A stretch of DNA of 64,000 nt from Cheiracanthium punctorium. Lineage: Eukaryota; Arthropoda; Arachnida; Araneae; Cheiracanthiidae. Below the pieces are notes generated by a model, which was not told the origin of the DNA, did not search any database, and saw nothing but the letters and a program-made list of their open reading frames with translations. The stretch covers positions 62,001 to 126,000 of the forward strand of contig JAWZYV010013145.1 in assembly GCA_038373885.1 (NCBI GenBank). The letters run 5' to 3'. A program made the position numbers and the translations under genes. Every line of letters starts with the position of its first letter. Within the stretch, counting starts at the first letter, position 1. This document shows positions 55,604 through 64,000 of the stretch, piece by piece.

Positions 55604-56035
55604 CCCTTTGAGGCGCAACCCTTTCCCAATGCTGAGAAAAGGACAGCCGTTGCCATCGCTCGACTTAACTACCAGCTAGCAGCTAGCTGTGACAAGAAAG
55701 GGTCTCTAGATCTGTGGCACGCGATGAACGTTTCGATCGTCCGCCATCTTGCTGGTAGTTAAGTCGAGCGATGGCAACGGCTGCCCTTTTTTCAGCATTG
55801 GGCAATCTATCCGGCTGTTCTCGCATTCTTCCATTTTTCGGCAGATGTCAGTGCTCTTAAAAATAATCGTGACAATTTTTTTTCGGCAAATGACATGCTA
55901 AAAAGTAAAGGATTCTCGTGGAGCTATTTCACCCGCAACTATTTTTATAGAAATCCAATCTATTCTTCGTGACTGGCAACAGTCAAAACGTCAGAGTTTG
56001 GTGTTCCCAGAGTGGGAACACTGCGCGTTAAAGGG
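55604..56035 (-). mobile_element. piggyBac-type foldback MITE, copy K
   Basis: TTAA at 55600-55603 and 56036-56039. The left arm is shortened: its distal half is missing around CAGCTAGCAGCTAGCTGTG. The right arm and AACGCGC half are complete. Confidence 0.85.
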
Positions 56036-56039
56036 TTAA

Positions 56040-57015
56040 AGGTACAAAAATCAAGCTATTAAATTTATGTTTATTAAATTATTGACGTACGTTGTTAGTT
56101 AAATTATCACATACATTGGACTTATAAAGATTGAAAATATAGCGCTATTTTTTAATGTTATCTAAATACTTTTCGACGGTGGCACTTTTAGTTAGGCAAG
56201 TATTGATATCCTCATTTTCCACCATGGTGGGGGAAAATGGAGATTGTACAAATGTACCTTTATAGTTTTAATAAAAATCATATTAATGCTATGAATGAAA
56301 GAAAAGGCACTCAATTTAATATATTCTTAATATACTTCAAGAAAAAGATGCACAGAAAAGGATTATTTCCCAAAATATCCAGCTAAAGAAATAATGTCCA
56401 CGATTATCAAATTCAGGTTCACTCAGTATATGGCAAATGTTACTTGGGGGGTAAATGTCACATGGGGGTGTGAACAGAGGACCGCTGATGGAGCCTTAGC
56501 CACCCCAAAATAAGTAAACATAAGATATGTAAAAGATTACGTATTTTGGATAAATTCGAATGTTCCCCTTGAAAAATTTGTATCGTGATGAAATATTTCA
56601 CCTTGCTCTTCACTACATGCTACCAAGTTTTCGGGAAAATACTATAGACTATTTTCCCGTGGGGGAGTGTAAAAAATGAACTTTTAAGATCATCGTGCAT
56701 TTTTGAGCTTCATACGCAGTACAATAGTTTTGTAGAGAGGATCTTTAGTGTTCCCCAGAAACCTGTTCACTACATCTTAATTTTTTTTTTTTTTTTTTTT
56801 TTTTTGTATAATCCAGTTCTTTTGAAATTTCTCTACTAATATGTATCGGAACATAAACGCTTTATCTACTTATAAGGAATCTTAGAAGAATGTTTTTCAA
56901 TATCCAGTTTGTTAACAGGCAGATTGTTTAGAACAAAAAACAAGAAGTTTTGCACACATTAATATTGTTGAAATATTATAAAACTTCATTAGAAGTACTT
57001 GTGATGTTGTTAAAA
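56040..57015. other. No gene recognised; poly-T tract
   Basis: Several 'GGTGGGGG/TGGGGG' phrases (56226, 56447, 56462, 56661) hint at an old repeat without visible ends. T run of 25 at 56781-56805. Confidence 0.5.
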
Positions 57016-57361
57016 TACAGCGTGTCCGAAGAGTGCTTGACACATTTAAAAAATTCATAGAAAAGCAACAAATTATCGTACGAATAAGCGGTTTCCACAA
57101 CAATACTTCACGAAATTTTTCTGACATCGTAAAAAAGAAAAATTACTTCTAAATTCTGTTCATAGGTGGCGCTGTACCGTCAAAGTAAGCTTCCCGAATG
57201 TCTTGTACAGTCTCATCCGATCTTCTTGGGCTGACTAAAACGCTTCCAGTCTCTCAAAACTTTTCACGCCAGACCAAAATGCTGTTTCGACTCGCAAGAT
57301 CTTTCTTAAACATGTAACGAAACTTTCTCTGAAATCTAGTAATGAATTTTTGATTCGATAT

Positions 57362-57871
57362 CCCTTTAACGCGCAGTGGTTCCGCTCTGAGACCACCAAA
57401 CTGTTGACGTTTTGATTGTTGCCAGTCACGAAGAATAGATTTGATTTCTATAAAAATAGTTGCGGGTGACATAGCTCCACGAGAATCCTTTACTTTTTAG
57501 CACGTCATTTCCCGTAAAAAAATTGTCACGATTATTTTTAACACCACTGACATCTGCTGAAAAATGGAAGAACGCGAGAACAGCTGGATAGATTGCCCAA
57601 TGCTGGAAAAAGGGCAGCCGTTGCCATCGCTCGACTTAACTATCAGCAAGATGGCGGACGATCGAAACGTTCATCGCGTGCCACAGATCTAGAGACCTTT
57701 TTTGACGAAGCTGGCTGTGCGCGAGCACAGCCAGCTGTCGTCAAAAAGGGTCTCTAGATCTGTGGCACGCGATGAACGTTTCGATCGTCCGCCATCTTGC
57801 TGATAGTTAAGTCGAGCGATGGCAACGGCTGCCCTTTTTCCAGCATTGGGAAAGGGTTGCGCCTCAAAGGG
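57362..57871 (+). mobile_element. piggyBac-type foldback MITE, copy L, in an ATAT target
   Basis: Complete copy with typical ends, both arms and the AACGCGC half. It is flanked by ATAT (57358-57361 and 57872-57875) instead of TTAA. The matching flanks suggest a genuine insertion at a non-standard site and not later mutation. Confidence 0.85.
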
Positions 57872-57921
57872 ATATATACCAGGAAAACAGTTTGACGGCT
57901 GGCAGTTTAGGGTTAGCAAAA

Positions 57922-58239
57922 ATGCACCACTATACGAAAGAACAACGCGTTGTCATGTTTGAACGACATTTCAAAAATAATGAAAGTTTGATTTATGATG
58001 ATGAATGATGAGGAAGGTCATATGATTTAACACCATTGGATTTCTTTCTGTGGGGTTGTTTGAAGTCAAATGTCTATGTCAAAAAGGCCACACCCACCCG
58101 TGCATTGAAGGAGGATGTGCGGAGGGCTCAACGCTGCATCAACGAAATTCAGCCACATTTATTCGAAGCAAAGCCATGGGGGTCATTTGCCCGATGTGCT
58201 GTTCCATACATAACCTTATCCTATATAATTTTTCAATAA
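57922..58239 (+). pseudogene. Mariner-like transposase with N- and C-termini joined
   Basis: MHHYTKEQRVVMFERHFKNN (N-terminal HTH, like the YTxEQRVFIVExYFxNNES start of a mariner-like group) runs into stops at about 57999-58005. About 30 bases later the C-terminal TPLDFFLWGCLKSNVYVKKA begins, and the frame ends at 58239. The catalytic D residues and everything between are deleted. Family recognition is from memory of the two end motifs. Confidence 0.7.
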
Positions 58240-58315
58240 AAAAATATACAATTGGAAGAAAAAAGTGTGTTTTCTATTTAATTCAAATCTTGCTTCAATT
58301 TTGGGACACCCTATA

Positions 58316-59550
58316 TTATCATTATGATCATTTCTTCATTCATTATATTCATTGCATTTATTATATTTTATTTATTTTATTACTTGAAGCCCGTTGTGGA
58401 GGCAGTTACAAAGGGCGCTAGAAAAAAAAAAATCTGACGAGAATATGTCTACACTCAATATGTTTAATCTTCGTCCACTTAAAATAAATAACTTCATATT
58501 CAGTTTTTAGATATACCCAAATCAAATTTCATGCTCTTACGCGCATAAACTTTTCGCATTCGAACGATTTCGTTTTGTTTATTCAGCACCTCTTATATTA
58601 ATGCTTCAGCAGACGATTATTTTAATGAAAAAAAAGTAAACCACGATGAAGTAATGAAAAAAAAAAGTTACCTGCAAAAACTATTTTAAACGAATTGGAA
58701 TCCCCCAATTGTATGACGTCATTTTCACTTGAAAAAGGTAATTTTGTCTCCCAAATAATTCCTTTTTCGACTCTCGAAAATAAAATGGAGCTGAAAAGAG
58801 CGAAAAATCGCCTAAAAATGACGGAACGGGTGGATTTTCGAATTTTTAAAGTAGCTCAGATTGTTTTCTATATTTTTACACATGATTATGAAAAATTTTC
58901 AAGCGGGTCGTACAAACGGTGTGAATTTTATTGCAGTTTTAGACCATAACTTTTTAATCTATTTGGATTAATGACGGTGAAAGTTTTCTTTCGAAGTGAT
59001 CGGACCGGAATTGTTACGGAGTGAGTGAGTCAGGGATCAGCATAACTATTTAGTAGGATTTTAGAATTTTATTATTTCTTCTTTCTCCCTACGATTTTTA
59101 ATTATTTATTCTCTCTGATTTTCTTATTTTTTTCTTCGAATGGCAACTGCGTTTTCTTCTCACTTAGTTGACTTTTTGGTTTTCTTTCTTTCCTGCTAGT
59201 TAAGAACTTCTTATAGCTGAAGAAGGGTGGACATATTCTAACACTTAAAAAAATCGTATTAAGATACATATTTTTAATTTTTTGTGAGTTACTTATGAAT
59301 ATTCTTTAGTTATTTTAACCTTTAAACACTACTTTTTTATTGATCTTATGAGTAACCAGCGTTCGATCTTACGCTTTAGCGAAATTCGATCACCCGGAGA
59401 GAATTTTCGCTCCTTTCCGTACTTGAAAGAGCACTTCTCCATTAGGAGCGTTTTTCGATCACTGAGAGGAGCGGAATATTCGGAGCGAACGTTATCAGTA
59501 TTTTGGTAAACAGGAAGGGGCACGTGGATTTCTCGGAAAAGAATACTTGA
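58316..59550. other. No gene recognised
   Basis: AT-rich. GGAGTGAGTGAGTCAGGGATC near 59020 resembles the end of some dispersed repeats. The 84-codon frame at 58695-58949 has no known motif. Confidence 0.5.
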
Positions 59551-60008
59551 CCCTTTGAGGCGCACCCTTTCCCAATGCTGAAAAAAGGTCAGCCGTTGCC
59601 ATCGCTCGACTTAACTACCAGCAAGATGGCGGACGATCGAAACGTTCATCGCGTGCCACAGATCTAGAGAGTCTTTTTTTATGATAGCTGGCTGTGCGCG
59701 GGCACAGCCAGCTGCGCCATCTTGCTGGTAGTTAAGTCGAGCGATGGCAACGTTTGCCCTTTTTACAGCATTGGGCAATCTATCCAGCTGTTCTCGCATT
59801 CTTCCATTTTTCTGCAGATGTCAGTTCTGTTAAAAGTAATCGTGACCATTTTTTTACGGGAAATGACGTGCTAAAAGCTAAAGGATTCTCGTGGAGCTAT
59901 GTCACCCGCAACTATTTTTATAGAAATCAAATCTATTATTCGTGACTGGCAACAGTCAAAACGTCAGAGTTTGGTGTTCCCAGAGCGGGAACACTGCGCG
60001 TTAAAGGG
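59551..60008 (-). mobile_element. piggyBac-type foldback MITE, copy M
   Basis: The left flank is TTGA (59547-59550) and the right flank TTAA (60009-60012), so one side has mutated. The right hairpin arm is shortened (jumps from CCAGCTG to CGCCATCTTGC). Confidence 0.85.
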
Positions 60009-60012
60009 TTAA

Positions 60013-63000
60013 AGAACATTAACTTATTAATTTTTCGTTTCACTCCCTCTTTGATTGTTTTTTTCGCTCCTTTGAATGAAGCATGTAATGTTATGACTCT
60101 ACGAATATGAATCTTCACTGAAATAGTACCGATTGAATTTGATCTTTATGTATTAAGTTACAAAAATAAATAAATAAATGAATAAATAAAAATAAAGTAA
60201 AATAAAATTACGTGAAAAGTTACTTTAATTATTTGACTTTTATGTTCAAACCTTGAGCCAAGTTTAGTGAATGATCCAGCTTGATTTCTTCTTACTAAAG
60301 GCCAAGAAAAATATTTTTAAATTAAGAAACAGTGGTTTTAATTTCGTGATTTTCTTTTTCTGTTTCTCATTCTCTCGGTTTTTAGACTGACAAATAACAC
60401 TTTCTCCGCTTTATCTCAAACATTAATCCTCTTTCATTTTTCTGGAAGCAAAAACTTAATTAAACCAACACTCAAAACGTAATTAAATGTGACAAATTTT
60501 TATTTGATTTATTTACATGTCTAGTCTTTTAAATAAACACCGCTACAGTTTTATGGTAGTTTTATACGGATTTTTAAAAAATAATACTAAGCATTGTAAA
60601 AAGACAGTAGAATGATCGTATATTATATAGGAAACGTCACTAAATGTTACGAAATTGTTGATTATTGTGATGAAGACTTTTTTTAACGAAAGCTAATATA
60701 ATGCTTGCTGCATTAAATACATTTAAATCATCCATAAATTATTACGTTGGCCTGGAGTTTGAATTTGTCAGTGTGTTGCGAGATTTTATTTTTAACAAGT
60801 AATTAAATGCAAAAATAAGTTTTGCGCCTATTTAATTAAAAACTTTTAAAAATTATAATTTACAGTGTTCTGAATTACAATAAAATATGTTAAAAATATA
60901 TTTCTACGTGTATTTCTAGAAAAGAAATATTTAAAGAGAAATATGAAAAGTTGTTACCAACATAATGAAAGTGGGTATGTAAATATTTCTTATTAATATG
61001 GACTGTTTGATGGACTTAGAAATTATTTATTTTTACAGGCATTTTTCAGTTTATTTGTTGTTTTTGTGATCACTTACACAAATTCCTTTAAATTTACGAA
61101 AATTTGAAAAACTTATTTCAAATTGTTTGAATTCACGTTGTTCTGTACAAGATATTATTAATGTGAAATCACACTAAAAGAACAAGTAAACATGGTTCTA
61201 AAATATTGTTTTATTAAAAGTTTCGTTGTAGAACATATTTAATCGATACAAGAGTGTTACATGCCTGCAGTTATAACAACATTTTGGTATTACAAGTAAA
61301 ATCTGTCACGTTACGATTGTCACTCTTCAAAACTGTTTCCTGAGCGATTTCTATAAGTCGAATAATTTAAAACTTTCAGTTAGAACAACATTTTTTTTTC
61401 AATTAAAGACGGATCTAAAAGGTAAAATCTGTTTCAATAGGAATTTCATTTTACACACATCTTTACAAAAGGAAAACCTTCATTATTAAAAATGGAAAAC
61501 GGCCAGTCATATTTTTATTTAAAAATTCTGAATTTCTGTGATCATTTGTTTTTGTAAACCAAGTCAATTTAAGGTAATATTCTGCGAGAAAATGTACGTA
61601 GATTGTTAATCAACTTCAGTCAGATTTCACCTTCTCAGCATACTTTTAACGTACCTTCATAACAATTCCTTAAAGAAAACAATATTCTTTTTCAAGTCGT
61701 TGTAAGTTATAGGCTAACTTGTTTTCGGGCTATTAACTGAGAAACCAGACCACACGCAAACACGTAATGAAAATAAAAATCGGAAATTTCAGTCAGCAAG
61801 TTTAAATTTCGAAGTTCGAATTATTTTACTGTCTGTCGACCACAAGAACAGCTCTCGCAAAGGAGTTTATGCCAGTTTGTTGCCGTGGAAACAAGTCTTA
61901 CCACATTTTCGACGGGAGAGAACCGAAAAAAAAAATCAGATGAGATGTGATATTACCTTTCATTTCGCGAATTCCTCTCAAGCTCAACCACCCATTGGAA
62001 ATGGGCAGATCCAGTTGCTACAGCGACCGCCAGTAACCCGACTTGTTGACGGCAGCTATTCTTGTGATCGACAGTCAGTAGACGATATTTACGAAAAACT
62101 GAAAAGGATCTGGATACCATGCTTGGAGATTTTAGGTAAAAAAGTATGTGTTGCAAAAAATGTACCTAATTTTACCGGTTTGTGAAAGAATTAAGAAGCT
62201 GGTTCACCAAGTTAAGCGATTTTGAGTTGGTAGATTGAAGAAGTTGCAGTAAAAGATAAATAAATAAATAAATAAAATAAAGGGAAATTATCAATGATAA
62301 GTGATCCCACTTTAATAAATTCCGCTGTAGTTTCAACAGGAGGGGTATGGATGCGAGATTTACAACTTTTATGCGGGACGAGGCAAACAGTTTTAACGTT
62401 ACAATATAGGGACTTTGCGAGACGAGACAAAGATTTTCGGCTGTTTTGCGAACACGAGAGGACTATTTTTCGTCTCGCCTCCTTCGCTAAACAAAAAGAC
62501 TACCTGAATGTTTTTTGCACAATTATGCGTTTTGTTTTTAGTAGTACTTCGATTGGAGTGTCTTATATCGAGTAAATAAACTGACTCCCTTCTATAAACC
62601 GACTACGTGAAGCGGTTCACAATTGAACTAATAATATGCACAAATGTTACTGCAATTTTTTAAAAAGCCCAAGAAATATCAGAGAAATTTATATCCAAGT
62701 GTTTTAGGAAATGCTTATGTTTGAGATTATCATAAGCATTTAAATTTGTCCCAGAGCTGCGGAATAAGTTGTTTGTTAAGATTGACGTAATGAAACCATG
62801 TTAGATGACTTTGTCAAGAGATATGATTCTATTCAAATTTCATCAAACGTAGATTACTAAACTCTGTTCAACTAACCAGACAAGCTTCGAAACGTTCAAA
62901 CCGATATTGTGTTTCGTTTTACATTGAAGAATGTAATAAAATAAAATATGGGCTAATTTTATTTTTTTAATCAAAAACTAAAAATAAAAACGTTGGAACT

Positions 63001-64000
63001 TTTCGAGATAGAAATATTAAGTACTTGGATTCTTTGTAAGTAATTATAAATATAAAGGGGATAAAAAATTGGTTATTGGAGATTGGAAAAAAACTTGAAA
63101 AACAGTTTTAAAAAAATTCAAATATCAATACATGATTAAAAATATTTGCGCTTACTTGAGAACACATTTATTTTTTACACTAATTTTTATGTTAAAACTT
63201 TAAGATGTCTCTCAGTACCAAATAAGTTAATTTGAGCTGAATCTTATTGGCTTATTGGATTTGTAAAGTAAATACGATACAAGTGAAAGTTTGCAATTCT
63301 AATTAACAATATTGATTCACTTTCAACTGCAATTTAAAAAGAACAATTTCTTTTAAACGTTAAAATTCACATTCAAATAAAGAATTAATTGATTTTTAAA
63401 TATAAAAGAACTGCTATTTTCATCGCCCAATTAAATTAAAAAAGTAAATACATTTTTTAGTAATAAAATGTATTTACCTGTTTCTCATGTCAAAATATGT
63501 CCTTATGTAACTTTATTTTACACTTACAGTTTAGAGAATGCTAAGCAATCATTTTGTATGAGACAAAAAGACAGTTGTCTGTCATCTCTATCAGACAATT
63601 CATATCTGTTAAAATCACAAAATCTGATTTCTTTTATAACTATTTCAAACTGACATTTAATCATTCATTAAATACTGATTTATGGGTTGTGACATTTAAT
63701 ATATGATCTATGCACAACATTAAAAAAATTAATGTGTAGCACAAATAACTTCCAGAAAACTTAGAAATTAAATATATCGATCAATTTTCATCTCATGAAA
63801 ATAAACTTTTTTCTTTTGACATAAATTATTAACGAGAATTTTGATTCAAATAAATAAACGAAAGTAAAATTTACTAAATTAGATTTAGTAGTCTTTGAAA
63901 AGAGTCGGAATACATATATAGGATGAATATTTCTCTCATTTAATACAAATTTTAAATGGAAGTATACCAGATTCTAACTTAACTGACTCTCTTCAATAAC
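60013..64000. other. No gene or mobile element recognised
   Basis: Uniformly AT-rich and the longest stretch without recognisable repeats. AATA-type microsatellites at about 60163-60205 and 62255-62280. Two neighbouring frames (61877-62185, 102 codons; 62294-62575, 93 codons) have mixed composition but no motif, splice signals or homology I can recall. Confidence 0.5.

Larger units (their letters stand above)
57018..58313 (+). mobile_element. Internally deleted mariner-like element hosting a foldback MITE
   Basis: Diverged ends CAGCGTGTCCGAAG and, inverted, TAGGGTGTCCCAAAATT, with TA outside both (57016-57017 and 58314-58315). Foldback copy L sits at 57362-57871; without it the element is about 790 bp, shorter than an intact mariner-like element because the transposase is mostly deleted. 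Confidence 0.65.

Noticed and set aside
1..64000. Host gene with introns spread across the window
   Set aside because: No set of frames with compatible splice sites and shared homology was found by eye. Only isolated short frames remain after repeats are removed.

Overview
This window looks like gene-poor, AT-rich nuclear DNA from an arthropod. I found no rRNA or functional tRNA genes, no CRISPR array and no operon. I found no host protein-coding gene I would defend. A chelicerate such as a spider is plausible from the mix of Tc1/mariner, hAT, Helitron and non-LTR fragments, but that is an impression and not a proof. Almost everything that can be named is a transposable element, usually decayed and often nested.

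Layout. 1-3.6 kb: unassigned DNA with one foldback element. 3.6-12.9 kb: a mosaic of two duplicated blocks (3655-6149 with 7592-9742; 6463-7591 with 11766-12884). The blocks carry foldback MITEs, DINE-like elements and an eroded ORF. A structurally complete Tc1 element with an open transposase (CDS 10165-11178, minus strand) sits in this region. 13.7-19.6 kb: three adjacent large non-autonomous elements: a 1.15 kb TTAA-flanked element, a 2.1 kb DINE-like element and a 2.1 kb Helitron with canonical ends. 23.1-29.6 kb: an LTR element with nearly identical LTRs, a perfect 5-bp target duplication and an interior with no recognisable gag-pol, holding a nested hAT-like element. 30-47 kb: foldback MITEs, DINE-like elements, small hAT MITEs, tRNA-like SINE fragments, a non-LTR retrotransposon tail and a strong 39-bp-arm hairpin. 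48.6-54.3 kb: a Tc3-like element split by a hAT-like element, a decayed Tc1-like element and a transposase fragment. 55.6-60 kb: more foldback copies, one inside an internally deleted mariner-like element. 60-64 kb: AT-rich DNA with nothing recognised.

Two repeat systems dominate. (1) A piggyBac-type foldback MITE (CCCTTT termini, TTAA targets, arms of about 135 bp) has about 12 copies here. (2) Two diverged subfamilies of DINE-1/Helentron-like elements share one architecture: T-run, 5' hairpin with ACTTyC, microsatellite, tandem units of about 175 bp, subterminal inverted repeat, 3' hairpin, CAGA, T-run. The duplicated blocks supply natural empty sites for this second system. No genes here cooperate in a host pathway. 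The only proteins with a recognisable function are transposase or retrotransposon proteins, and only one of them is uninterrupted.
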